From Rhodocollybia butyracea (Eukaryota; Basidiomycota; Agaricomycetes; Agaricales; Omphalotaceae): DNA of 64,000 nucleotides. Location: positions 868,001-932,000 of the forward strand of contig JADNRY010000004.1 of NCBI GenBank assembly GCA_015501585.1, written 5' to 3'. The notes beneath the pieces were generated by a model, which did no database searches, was not told the origin of the DNA, and worked only from the letters and a program-made list of their open reading frames with translations. The position numbers and the translations under genes are program-made. The stretch's first letter is position 1; each line of letters begins with the position of its first letter. Shown piece by piece: positions 36,805-48,728 of this stretch.

Positions 36805-39164
36805 TTAGACAGTGTAGCGGAAGGAAGGAGCCTAAAGTGATATTAGAAGGAGTGAAGTTCAAGCCTAACGAATATGCTATACCTTGTCTGCTAATAGAGC
36901 AACATCCACTCTGGCATCTTTTTGCGGGATGCCATATTCCTTATCCCTACGGGTATTCTCCATGCGATATGATATCTGAGACGGTTAGGACGAGAAATGA
37001 TATCAAGAGGGTTGACTCACTGTCATGATTATTGTGCAAATTACGCCGAAAAACTCAAGACCACAGCAAACTAGACGACATTTATTAGACTAAATCCGGT
37101 GGTAACCACATCTATAACTTACCAGCAAACCCTTTACTGTTGGTAAAGGGGAAGGGCACGGATTGAGATGTTGTTATAGTCAGTCTAAAACATAACTTAC
37201 ATATATCGAGGACCCTCGGTAGCCGGGAATAGGTGAGATCCAAGAATACTACCACACTGACCGATAGCCATAAACATTGGAATTCCCGTGGCTTTCTTCG
37301 TCTCAGATCCCAGGTTGTGCGCAACTACACGAAAACGTGAGTTGTTGTCAACATCATAATGCGCTACGTACACCAGGCAATAATGAGACCGATGCAAGTG
37401 TAAGTTCCCGAGGTGATACAGAAAGTGGCAAAGTATCTAGCGTGAAGGTTGGTGGGGACAACGAGGAGAATCCTGCATATATTGTCAATCGGTTGGATCG
37501 TCTACCTTAATCACCCGTCCTAGACTTACAAATATCCGACGCCTCCAACAAAGGCGGCCATGGAAATAGGAATGCCTTGTTCACAGCATTAATTTCAGTT
37601 GTGTTGGTATAGATTGCCGCATACCTCTGCTTTGTAGTTTATCGGACGTCCAGGAGCTTAACGCAAGAACAACTGCTGCGACAGCATATGGTGGTATGGT
37701 CATCAATTGAACTTTAGAATTACCTACAGAAAGGTCAGAATTATATCAAGCAGTTGACCGATGACTTACTGATTCCAAATGTCTCCAAGATAGTAGGCAA
37801 AAAGGCTGAAGTGGATGCCAATGAACAGTTCAACGCGAAATAAATTACTCCACCACAGTAAATCTAAAATTTCTATTAGCTTCGAAAGTCTGGAGCCAAT
37901 GGAAAGAACGATTTACCCTCCAGTCACGGAAAGCCATCCAAATGTGAGCTGAACAGATCCAAAAATGTTTAATGCTCCGAGTCGTCTCTACCGAAGAAAA
38001 CGCTAGCCTTTGTTAACTACTGCACCCACGTCACCGCTGGTTCCGCGATTCATTCTTGCCAGAGCTATTTCTCGTTCACGCTCGTTTAGGTAGCGAGTTG
38101 ATTCCGGCCTGTCTGGAAGGAAGAAAAACGTTGCTATTCCAAGGCAGACCGCTGGTATTCCCTGTCGATAGCTGTGAGCAAGGTCATGAGGAAATAAACG
38201 GTGCTTTCAATACGGACCTCGACAATGAAAAGAAGACGCCAATTACTGAAAGGAAGAATAGCATTTTGAATACCGAAAGCTATGATTCCACCAAATGCCC
38301 CAGCGATAGCCGCGAAACCGAACCAGTAGGCCATCTAAACACGGTGAAAATGAATAGAGGTAAGGTTGAGAAAATCGAACCACGTACTATGAGGCCCATC
38401 TCTTCCTTTGTATAGAACAATGCTGCGTATGCTAATGAGACGCTACTCTCGAATTTGAGGGCAATAAAGGCATACAGAAATATAGAGGAATCGCAGGACC
38501 AAATCCAGCTTCAAATATTCCTAGAAATACTCTCGCTGTCATCAGACCGCCAAAGTCGAACCCGGTGGACTACGGATATTGGTTATGAGCTCAAAAGTTG
38601 CGGTCTCTAGAGTCCGAGGCTCACCATCAACGTAGATGTGGTCCCCCATCCAATCGCCACTATTGATAGCCAAATATGAGGAGCAACTAGCTTTGAGCAA
38701 ATAGTGGCAGGAACTTGGAAGATAATCTATAGAACAAGCTTTAGAGTCCATCACTCATCAGTGCAGAAAACATGATTCTGACATATGCAAAGAAGAACGC
38801 AGAGTTGACCCAATCATATAAGACACCTGTAGGATCACCGCCGAGTGCGTCCTTTGGTAGGGCCGGTTTACCATCATGAAGTCCGGAAAGAACGCGAGCG
38901 TTGCCCAAATTGGAACGGTCCAAATCTAAAGAGGGAGCCAATTGAGCACAAGATTTTACGAAGACGAATAGGCTCACAAGCGAACAGATAAAGTAAGCAC
39001 GTAATAGGCATGATGAGGACATCCAACTTTCGAACGAGTCTTTTCTCCTCCATGAACCAAGTGCCAGGGGTCTCCTTCGTATCGTTTTCTTCAGTAGCAA
39101 CCTCCGCCTTTACGTCTTCGCCAGTGAATTCTTTCCCATCGCCATTGGGAGGTGTGGTGGACAT
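36805..39164 (-). CDS. Dal5-type MFS anion permease, intact copy
   Basis: About 17 short exons splice in frame from the ATG at 39164 to the stop at 36805, giving roughly 530 residues. Major-facilitator permease of the allantoate/nicotinate (Dal5/Tna1) family, a plasma-membrane proton symporter of small organic anions; the substrate is unknown. Motifs: the acidic N-terminus before RKLDVLIMPITCLLYLFA, LDRSNLGNAR after TM1, GDPTGVLYDWVNSAFFFAY, LMTARVFLGIFEAGFGPAI, WRLLFIVEG, FFFLPDRPESTRYLNERE, AFLPTILETFG and GIPMFMAIGQCGSILGSH. The C-terminus ends APSFRYTV. One intron (38007-37949) appears to begin GC rather than GT, in both copies. An extra LSGLHDGKPA-like stretch follows TM1. It is transcribed away from the truncated AIP1 copy. 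Confidence 0.8.
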
Positions 39165-40268
39165 TGCGAATGTGGGACAGAACCAACAATGGGTGTAGAG
39201 TATGAACACATGTCCTGTATTTAAACTCGGATTGACGTAACAAGGTGAATGATCTAACTTTGAATCTCTTTGAATGCGGGGTAAGAATTGAATGTCCTGG
39301 ACCGATGGAGAGCCAGTGGAGAGCCTGTCGGATCACGAGTCTATATCATACCTGCGCTCAACTTGGCCCGACTACCGCTTGCGCCCAACCATCATCGAAT
39401 TTCAGCCCAGGAATTTTATCTCACTGAAGGTGCATACCTGACGGTACAGCAGCTGACTGGACAAAATCGGCGATTTAATTTAGACCCCGACCCAAGGCTT
39501 CTATATATGGACTGGTGTCTGCGTGCTTGATAGTTTATCCCACTAGAGGGATGACAACTGCATGACACTCACCACAAAAAAACAGCATCTGAGCAAACCA
39601 AAGTATCAATACGACGCTTTCAGCTCAAAGGCTTCATGATTGAGGTTCCAATGCACAAGACAGGGGAATTATTCCCATAAATCCGTCATGGGTTCAGCCT
39701 GGCCAAGCTAATTGAAGAAAGATCCTGAGGATTGCGATGTATTTTGGTGAAGAAGAGCTCGATGACTGAACATTCCGAATATTCCGGGATAAGATAGGGT
39801 GTTGTTGAAGTCAGTCTGGGATGAAACAAGCGAAATCAAACTGTGGAAGCCTACCCCTAGAAACACCATCATCTAATTGGTTTGAAGACGAGAACTCGAC
39901 ACTAAGATTACCGTGACCAGAAGATTCAAGTGAAATCTGAGTACTGACATCCAGTGGGGAGTCGGGGGACGTGAATGTGAGAGTGAGTGATCGAGACCAT
40001 GGCAGGAAAGAACACGGCTGCGGAAAATCCAGTCATGACTAGAGGTCGAACTTAATCAAGTAATCAAGTTAAGGGCACGCGGAGCACAATGATAACAAAT
40101 TCTGAGTGCTTTACGGCTTCAGCAAAGGGAGGAATGGCCACAAGCGCACGCAAGAACAGGAACTAAGGAAGGCGCGTCTTCATTCATTCATCAAATGGGT
40201 AGCTTTCGTCGGTGACTGCGGAGCGGCGACCACACTAGAATTCTGTCTCCCGAACTTCTACCATCTCT
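39165..40268. promoter_or_regulatory. Duplicated divergent promoter region, left copy
   Basis: Copy of 42911-43906. Shared landmarks include the tract GTAGAGTATGAACACATGTCC followed by TGTATTTAAACTCGGATTG just upstream of both permease genes. TATTTAAA is a possible TATA box about 50 bases upstream of the permease ATG. In the right copy the same stretch serves AIP1 on the other side. Confidence 0.5.
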
Positions 40269-40394
40269 ATGTCTTTCATTGAACAGTTTTCTCTATTCCC
40301 TTCAAATCTGACAGAAAGAGGAGTTTCTACAAAACTCAGTGCTACAATGACAGGAGTGTCTACGCCAATAGAAAGATCGCGGTGGTAAGCGCCT
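40269..40394 (+). pseudogene. Truncated duplicate of AIP1 exon 1
   Basis: The ATG at 40269 starts a copy of AIP1 exon 1 (PSNLTERGVSTKLSAT here, PSNPVTERGVSTKLSAT in the gene). Small deletions shift the frame, giving a 39-codon peptide ending ERSRW. Homology to AIP1 ends just past the exon-1 splice site (GTAAGCG), where the right unit of the tandem duplication begins. It still lies behind a copy of the AIP1 promoter. Confidence 0.75.
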
Positions 40395-40551
40395 ATATCA
40401 TTATGTATCATCAGTAGGAGGGGTTTTCCAAGCACCTGAAAGCCTTCATATCGCCTCGGTCTTTGACGTACGGGAATATACAACCCAATATCCTATAGTT
40501 TCTGGAGCGAGACCAATATTTTTGTGATAGAATCAAAATTTATCCAGTCCT

Positions 40552-42910
40552 TTAGACAGTGTAGCGGAAGCAAGGAGCCTAAAGTGGCATTAAAAGGAGT
40601 GAATTTGTCTAAGAAGTATACTGTACCTTGTCTGCTAATAGAGCAACATCTACTCTGGCATCTTTCTGTGGGATGCCATATTCCTTATTCCTACGGGCAT
40701 TCTCCATGCGATATGATATCTGAGACGGTTAGTTTGACGAGGAACGATGTCACGATGGTTGGCTCACTGTCATGATTATTGTGCAAATTACGCCGAAAAA
40801 CTCAAGACCACAGCAAACTAGACGACATTTGTCAAACTAAACTTTACGATGGTAACCACAGCTATGACTTACCAGCAAACCCTTTACTGTTGGTAAAGGG
40901 AAGAGCTCGGATTGAGACGTGGTTATAGCCAGTCTAAAACATAACTTACATATATCGAGGACCCTCGGTAGCCGGGAATAGGTGAGATCCAAGAATACTA
41001 CCACACTGACCAATAGCCATAAACATTGGAATTCCCGTGGCTTTCTTCGTCTCAGATCCCAGGTTGTGCGCAACTACACGAAAATGTGAGTTGTTGTCAA
41101 CATCATAATGCACTACGTACACCAGGTAGTAATGAGACTGATGCAGGGGTAAGTTCCCGAGGTGATACAGAAAGTGGCAAAGTATCTAACATGAAGGTTG
41201 GTGGGAACAACAAGTAGAATCCTGCATATATTGTCGATCAGTTAGATCGTTTACTTTAATCACCCATGCTAGACTTACAAATATCCGACACCTCCAACAG
41301 AGGCGGCCAAAGCAATAGGAATCCCTTGGTCACAGCGTTGATTTCAGTCGTGTTGGTACAGATTGACGCCTACCTCTGCTTTGTAGTTTATCGGACGTCC
41401 AGGAGCTTAACGCAAGAACAGCTGCTGCGACCGCATATGGCGGTATGGTCATCAATTGAACCTTAGAATTACCTACAGAACGGTCAGAAAATTGTATCAA
41501 TGAGTTGGCCGACGACTTACTGATTCCAAATGTCTCTAAGATAGTAGGCAAAAAGGCTGAAATGGATGCCAATGAACAACTCCACGCGAAATAAATTACA
41601 CCACCACAGTAAACCTAAAATTTCTATGAGTTCCGGAGCCAATGAAAAAGACGATTTACCCTCCAGTCACGAAAAGCCATCCAAATGTGAGCTGAACAGA
41701 TTCATAATGGTCAGTGCTCCAAGGGTTGCTACTGAGAAAAACGCTAGCCTTTGGTAACTACTGCACCCACGTCACCACTAGTTCCGCGATTCATTCTTGC
41801 CAGAGCTATTTCTCGTTCTCGCTCATTCAGGTAGCGAGTTGATTCGGGCCTGTCTGGAAGGAAGAAAAACGTTGCTATTCCAAGGCAGACCGCTGGTATT
41901 CCCTGTCGATAGCTGTGAGCAAGGTCATGAGGAAATAAACGGTGCTTTCAATACGGACCTCGACAATGAAAAGAAAGACGCCAATTACTGAAAGGAAGAA
42001 TAGCATTTTGAATACCGAAAGCTATGATTCCACCAAATGCCCCAGCGATAGCCGCGAAAACCGAACCAGTAGGCCATCTAAACACGGTGAAAAATGAATA
42101 GAGGTAAGGTTGAGAAAATCGAACCACGTACTATGAGGCCCATCTCTTCCTTTGTATAGAACAATGCTATGTATGCTAATTAAACGCGACTCTCGAATTT
42201 GAGGGCACTAAGGCGTACAGAAATATAGAGGTATCACAGGACCAAAGCCAGCTTCAAATATTCCTAGAAATACTCTCGCTGTCATCAGACCGCCAAAGTC
42301 GAACCCGGTGGACTACGGATATTGGTTATGAGCTCAAAAGTTGCGGCCTCTCGCCGAGGCTCACCATCAACGTCGATGTGGTTCCCCATCCAATCGCCAC
42401 TATTGATAGCCAAATATGAGGAGCAACTAGCTTTGAGCAGATAGTTGCGGGAACTAGGAAGATAATCTATAGAACAAGCTTTAGATTCCGTCACCCGTCA
42501 AGGCAGAAAACATGATTCTGACATATGCAAAGAAGAACGCAGAGTTGACCCAATCATATAAGACACCTGTAGGATCACCGCCGAGTGCGTCCTTTGGTAG
42601 GGCCGGTTTTACCATCATGAAGTCCGGAAAGAACGCGAGCGTTGCCCAAATTGGAACGGTCCAAATCTAAAGAGGGCCAATTGAGCGCAACATTTTTGCG
42701 AAGACGGAGACGAATAAGCTCACAAGCAAACAGATAGAGTAGGCACATAATAGGCATGATGAGGACATCCAATTTTCGAACGAGTCTTTTCTCCTCCATG
42801 AACCAAGTGCCGGGGGTTTCCTTTGTATCGTTTTCTTCAGTAGCAACCTCCGCCTTTACGTCTTCGCCAGTGAATTCTTTCTCGTCGCCGTTGGGAGGTG
42901 CGGTGGACAT
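40552..42910 (-). pseudogene. Dal5-type MFS permease, frameshifted copy
   Basis: Same exon plan as the intact copy at 36805-39164, starting at 42910 (MSTAPPNGDEKEFTGED). Compared with that copy it has extra single bases at about 42607-42610 (after the LSGLHDGK segment), 42057-42060 (inside AYWFGF) and 41974-41976 (inside WRLLFIVE), and several substitutions. The first shift alone ends the protein early, after about 110 residues. All three lie in runs of A or T. Three independent shifts in the copy next to AIP1, with none in the other copy, support pseudogene status, although homopolymer error cannot be excluded. The GC-AG intron is conserved. Confidence 0.7.
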
Positions 42911-43906
42911 TGCGAATGTGGGACAGAATCAACAATGGGTGTAGAGTATGAACACATGTCCTGTATTTAAACTCGGATTGACGAAACAAGTTGAATGATC
43001 TCTCTTTTAGGAATTGAATGTCCTAGACCGATGGAAGGTGGAGAGCCAGTGGACTCTGGAGAGCCTCCCTATCGGATCGTCTACATCATATATGTGCTCA
43101 ACCGTCAGCCTAAGGATTTTGTCTCACCAAAGGTGCATACCGCCAGGTTAAGCAACTGACTGGTCCAAATCGGCGATTTACCCAACCCAAAGCTTCTATA
43201 TATGCCGGGTTAGCGCTGCTTGATAGTCCATCACACTAGAGGGATGGCACACACCAAAAACAACAACATCTGAACGGACCGAAGCATCGATACAGCTTTC
43301 AGTTCAAAGGCGTCACAACTGAGGTTCCAGTGTACAAGACAGGTGAATTATTCCCATAAAACCGTCATGGGTTCAGCCTGGCCTATAGGCTAATAGAAAG
43401 ATCCTGAGGATTACAACGTATTTGGTGAAGAAGAGCTCGATAATGTGTACTCCGATTGTTCAGGGATAGGATAGGGTATTGTCGAAGCAAGTCTGGGATG
43501 AAACAAGCTGAATCAAACGGTTGAAGCCTGCCTGTAGAATTATCATCTTATTTCCAAACCGCAAGACGAGAACTCAGTAAATTTACTCGGGAAAAATTCA
43601 AGTGAACTCTGAGCACTTTCCTTTCATCCAGCGGGGACGTGAATGTGAAAGTGACTGATAGAGACCGCGGTATAAAAGAACACGGTTGCGGAGAATCCAA
43701 TCATAGCTATTGAGGTCGAAAGTAAGTAATCAAGTTAATAGCACGCGACGCACACAATGATAACAAATTCCGAGGGCTTTATTGTTTCAACGATAGGAGG
43801 AATAGTCATGAGCGCGCGCAACAACAAGAAGGCGAGTCTTAATCAGGTGCGTAGCTGACTGCGGCGCGGCGACTACCATTCTGTCTCCTATACTTCCATC
43901 ATCTCC
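42911..43906. promoter_or_regulatory. Divergent promoter, permease copy 2 and AIP1
   Basis: The frameshifted permease (minus) and AIP1 (plus) start on either side. The TATTTAAA tract upstream of the permease is at about 42964. No specific AIP1 element is identified. Confidence 0.5.
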
Positions 43907-46416
43907 ATGTCCTTCAAACCATTTTCTCTTTTTCCTTCAAATCCAGTGACAGAAAGAGGAGTTTCTACAAAGCTCAGTGCCACTAAAGACAAGGTTGTCT
44001 ACGCCAATGGAAAGATCGTGGTGGTAAGTGTCAAAGCTCTGATCAACTTAGCCATCAGCTAAGCCAAAGACCAGATACGCGACCTCAAGGTCCTTACTGA
44101 GCTTTTGTCGTTTGTGTTTGCTGTTGACGCGTAGTAGAATCCGAAATTATCTGTTGCGTATGCTGGACATATACAAAATGCGACTGTTGCTCGTATATCT
44201 CCCACTGGCTACTACTGTGCTTCCGGAGACGCTGGAGGGACAGGTATGGGGCAGTGGATCCTTCGGATTATTTTCTGACTGCATAAATAGTCAGAGTATG
44301 GGATATCGTGGGCGAGGACCATATATTGAAAGGCGAATATAAAGTTATTTCAGGGAAGATGTACGGCAACCGGTTACGATTGTCAATCCCGAGCTAATAT
44401 GACTCTGCAGCAACGATCTAGAGTGGGACGGCGAGAGCAAGAGGATCATCGCGGTGGGAGACGGTAAAGAGAAGTGCGTGCATACAGATTTACTTGGATC
44501 GTGTTCATATTAACTGAGATTATTGCAGATTTGGCCAAGCCTTCATGATGGACACAGGAACATCCAGCGGAGACATTACTGGACATTCCAAGGCTCGTAA
44601 TACATATGTTCATCGTTTGACCTTTGGTTGAACTTTCATCGCAGGTCATCAATGCCGTATCCATTCGCCACCAACGCCCATACAGAGCCGCAACTGCCGG
44701 AGACGATACTGTTATCATCTTCCACCAAGGTGCATCCGAACGTCTAGACAGACTCGAATATACTCTGACGAACTGTTAGGTGCACCTTACAAGTACCAGA
44801 CAGCTATCAAGACGCATACAAAGTTTGTACAAGACGTTAGATACGCTCCGTCGGGCGCCATCTTCGCCTCTGTTGGATCCGATTCCAAAATATTCTTCTA
44901 CGATGGACAGACCGGTGATACACTTAGTGATATCAGCGATAGTCCACACAAAGGTAGCATCATGGCATGTTCTTGGAGTCCCGATAGTAAATCACTGGTA
45001 ACATCGTCTGCGGACTGTACGGTCAAACTCTGGGATGTTGAGACGCGGAAAGCTGTTACTACTTGGACTGTCGGGAATGGCGTGAGCTTCCAGCAAGTTG
45101 GAAACACTTGGAGCGGAGAGTCTGATATCATTTCGCTGTCGATGAGCGGGGATTTGAATGTGTTTGACCACAAGGTTGGAGGAAAACCCTCAAGAGTTTT
45201 ACAAGTGCGCGCGCGTTTCCGTCTTTTGACCTGCTGGACTCATGATGTCGTTTTAGGGCCCTCAAAAACCTATCACCACGCTCGCGCCCGTTCCAACATC
45301 TTCTGGCACATTCTTAGCTGGTACCGCCGATGGCCGGGTGCTTTCATACTCTGAAACCTCAGGAGAATCCACCCATCTGCAAGGTGTCAACCATACAAGC
45401 ATGGTGACCAGCTTGGCTCCCTCTCCTAGAGATGGCAATGTATTTTCTACGGGATTCGATGACTGTGTAAGAGAAATTGCAAGCGATGGGGCGGGATTCG
45501 CGTAAGTTGCACTCGATTTTACTAGTGTTTGTTACTGATTATGTTTGGTTGATAGGCCGGCATCCATCTCCCTTTCCTCTCAACCGAAATCCCTTGCAGT
45601 AGCCGATGATGGATCGATCTTTGTGACTGAGATCAACAGCACTGTTGAAGTTATTAGGTCGAATCAGAAAGTATTCGATTTACCTACGAAATACACCCCC
45701 AGCGCTGTGGCAGCTAAAGGGACATTGGTGGCTGTTGGTGGCGAGGTGAGTTTAAGCTCAGCATTTCTTTCATTTTCTCAACTTAGGGTCGTTCTTCATC
45801 GTAGGACTTTAAAGTTCATCTTTATCAGTGGGACGGCAAAACATTGAAGGAGGACGCGACTCCAGTCTTGGAAGGCAACAGAGCCGTTATCTCTGCATTG
45901 GCGTTCTCGCCTGACGGGAACTTGCTTGCTGCTGGGGACGTGAGTTTACTCAATTGTGTTTTGCATTATCACTGGCACCATGACTCATCTATCTATCCAC
46001 AGTCAAGTGGTAAGATATCGCTCTTCGATGCCAAGGAAAAGAAGGTCAGTCGAATGGCACTTCTCCTTTTTATACCCATTTGCTAACTGAGTGGTCCACC
46101 CACTTTGGCTCTCAAAACTTGAACGATCCCAACTATACAGCTCGTCACCTCCCGCTGGTCCTTCCACTCTGCGCGAGTCAACTCTCTCTCCTGGACATCC
46201 GACTCCAAACACTGCGCCTCTGGCTCCCTTGACACCCATGTGTACATCTGGAGTGCCATAAAACCGCTAAAAAATATCGCGATCAAGAACGCTGGGCCTG
46301 GCGGGGTTAATGGAGTGCTTTGGGTTGATGAGGGTGTTGGGAAAACTGGAAAGCTGGCGAGTTCTGGAGCGGATGCGTGTGTAAAGGTTTGGGAGGTTAC
46401 ATTCCATGCAACATGA
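43907..46416 (+). CDS. AIP1: Actin-interacting protein 1, WD40 repeats
   Basis: Thirteen exons, including a 15-base micro-exon (44075-44089, coding IRDLK), join in frame from the ATG at 43907 to the TGA at 46416. The protein works with cofilin to cap and disassemble actin filaments. It is a two-propeller WD40 protein: repeats include GHIQNATVARISPTGYYCAS, VRVWDIVGEDHILKGEYKVI, GHSKVINAVSIRHQRPYRAA, GSIMACSWSPDSKSLVTSSA with VKLWDVETRK, ISALAFSPDGNLLAAGD, and VNSLSWTSDSKHCASGS ending ADACVKVWEVTFHAT. The intron at 44593-44644 seems to use a GC donor (AAG|GCTCGT). All other splice sites are GT-AG. The gene is intact despite a duplication that copied its first exon at 40269. Confidence 0.9.
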
Positions 46417-46646
46417 ATGGGTGTGGGTGGTTTGCATATAAGTATAATTACGATGCGTTCGCTGGAATAGTAAAGGATGAAAATTTTCAATCAGTATACA
46501 ATCGTTTTGTACGTGAGTGGGCTGCGCGGATTTGGGATCGAACCGAATGGGAATTAAACAACATGGATACGGAGGCGATAGTTCAGTACAAGAAAATACA
46601 ATCAGCATAGTTTAAGTGTTTTTGAGTCGAAAGAGGACAAAAAGAT

Positions 46647-47791
46647 CTAAGCCATCTCCACATCCTGCTCCTGAGTAGTAGCAGCGTCAGATTTCCCTTC
46701 AGCTGTGGTACCTCCCGATCCAGAAGCTGGACTCGCATCATCACCCATAAACGCATCTAACTCTTTGTCCAGTTCCTCCGCCGTTTTAGGTTGTTGCCTC
46801 TGGGGTTTCGATCTGGGTTCGGAACGTTGTATGGCGGTACCTCGGCCTCCGCGACGCGAGGGTTTTGAACGTGTGGGTCCACTATCATAAAGTATCATTA
46901 GCCTGGATTCAACAAGGGAAGGTAAAGTATGACGTACGGGCCAGAAGAAGAATCTCTGACTTGCAAGTCGTCTGAAGAAAGGCGGTCGGCGAGTGGTGGT
47001 TTTTGAATTCTGTTGATGAGCGAGTGTGGGGCGCTGACAGCTCGGCGGGATTGTCGGGGATGCTGGGGTGTCGTGTCGAAGGCGATAGTCATGGGTTGGC
47101 CTGTGTATGTTAGTCAGTTTCGGGTTGTAGAAGAGGCAGTAAATAGACAACATGAAAGTCGACGAATGGAAAAAAGGTTGAGCCGAGACAAAAAAAAATT
47201 ACCTTTAGCTAGAACACCATCATACGTCTTCTTGGCTTTTGCAGCCTCGGCAGAAGTCTCGTAGAAGACAGCTGCATTTCCTAGTGATCTTCCACTGCGG
47301 TCGTACTTTGTATTGAGAAATAAACCAAGGGAGGAGAGGAAGCGGAGAATATTATTCGTTTGGTTGGCTTTTCAAGCAAAGAGCTGGGTGCTAGTCGGAT
47401 GTTCGTACCCTGATTAATGGCTCGCGCACGAGCGTGCCAATCTGTCCAAAGATGGCCTAAAGCGAAAGAGAGAGGAATCGTCAGCAGATGGGTGATAACA
47501 AAGAAGAAAAAAAGACATACAGTAAGGTCTTTAGGAGTGATTTCGTAGTGCAAATTTGAGACAATGAGTTTTGTATTGGCGGCGAATAGGTCGGAGGGTC
47601 CTGTTGGTCGAGGATTGTTCAGGTTTTGTGTTCCAGGGGCTTTGTCGTGAAGCCATTTTCCGTTGAGGTCGCCGCGAGGACGCTGTGTAACGTGTTGATT
47701 CAGCAAAGAAAGAAAAATTGGGCTGGCAGTTGATAAGAGAACCAACATTGTAAGGCTTATTTCCACCTCTGTGACTTTGAAATGCAGACAT
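46647..47791 (-). CDS. YRA1: mRNA export adaptor Yra1/ALYREF
   Basis: Exons 47791-47747, 47682-47521, 47456-47409, 47305-47203, 47100-46938 and 46881-46647 join in frame to about 250 residues. It has an RNA-recognition motif: RNP2 is LIVSNLHYEI, RNP1-like is SLGNAAVFYETSAEA, and GQPMTIAFD closes the fold. Arg-rich flanks (SRRGGRGTAIQRSEPRSK) follow. The C-terminus EELDKELDAFMGDD is the conserved Yra1/ALY helix that binds the Sub2 helicase. It loads the export receptor Mex67 on spliced mRNA in the nucleus as part of TREX. It lies tail-to-tail with AIP1, 231 bases apart. All introns are GT-AG. Confidence 0.85.
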
Positions 47792-48728
47792 TTTACGCAG
47801 AATAGGTAAGTATATGAGAAGCAGGAATCAGTGGTTGTTTGTGGTAAAGTCGTAGCAATGAACGCTGGGGGTGACTACAGCCTCGATTCACGTGCAATGT
47901 GCGCTTAATTAAATTCAAGCGCTCAACCGCCACGATGTAACTGCAGCTGCTCGCGGCCAGCCTGGAGGCGAAAGTTTAGTTTTATTTTCAAAAAATCTTA
48001 ACAGGACTGGAACCAAAACTCAAGCAGTTTTCTTCAAGCAGAAAGTATCCCACTGGCAGGCAACTAGGCCGCAAGAGCTTTGAGTCTCTTCATGTCTGCG
48101 ACATAACTATATACGGTGCCTAGAAGTTTTAAAGGCTACTTCCAGGAGGCAATAACGACTGTAGATGCTCGTCAAGGTGATTTTCCAAGCTCATGACGGA
48201 GTGGACTATATTCAAAACTCCTGCGACAACTGGACCAGCCCTTGGGGATGCAGGGAGAAATACGCACTTGAATATCGCAACCCCGCGCCGTTAATTCCTG
48301 ATGCTGGAGGCAATACTCAAACTGTTGGTTTCCAGACCATCCCCGTCCCCACTACTAGCGGGATCTTAGGAAAGCAGGAATTTTTTCCCCCGAGATGTCC
48401 AACCTTTACTGGTGTAAACAATCGAGGACAAACAACGGATCTGTGTAGGCTATACTTAAGTATAAAATTGGAACGATAGACGTATTATCCACACCAGACA
48501 GCTTTCCAAGTGAGATCGGTTCTTGTTGATATCTTCGAGTTATCATCTTTTGACAGTGCCTTCACCAAATCTGCTTCAACCCCACCGAAACACGATTTTC
48601 GCTGACCCAATAATATCAATTCTCACCTTGGCACCTCAGTTCACCAAAATTGATTGGTCAACAGAACCTGGTCTCTCACCTTATTAGTTCTCGTTCAGCA
48701 GCTAAATTTCTTCATCCCTCCTCTTTCC
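47792..48728. other. Divergent intergenic region
   Basis: Between the starts of YRA1 (minus) and the pepsin-fold membrane protein (plus). A 104-codon plus frame at 48165-48479 (Trp/Cys-rich near NSCDNWTSPWGCREKYALEY) could be a coding fragment; I do not recognise it. Confidence 0.4.

Larger units (their letters stand above)
36644..40394. repeat. Tandem duplication, left unit
   Basis: About 3.75 kb that includes the intact permease gene, the intergenic region and the first exon of AIP1. The right unit runs from about 40395 to about 44030. Collinear matches include ATATCATTATG (36644, 40395), the permease stop (36805, 40552), the permease start (39164, 42910) and the AIP1 start (40269, 43907). 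The right unit is about 110 bp shorter. Confidence 0.85.
40395..44030. repeat. Tandem duplication, right unit
   Basis: Partner of 36644-40394. Includes the frameshifted permease copy, the divergent promoter and AIP1 exon 1. The two units differ at many positions, so the duplication is not recent. Confidence 0.85.
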
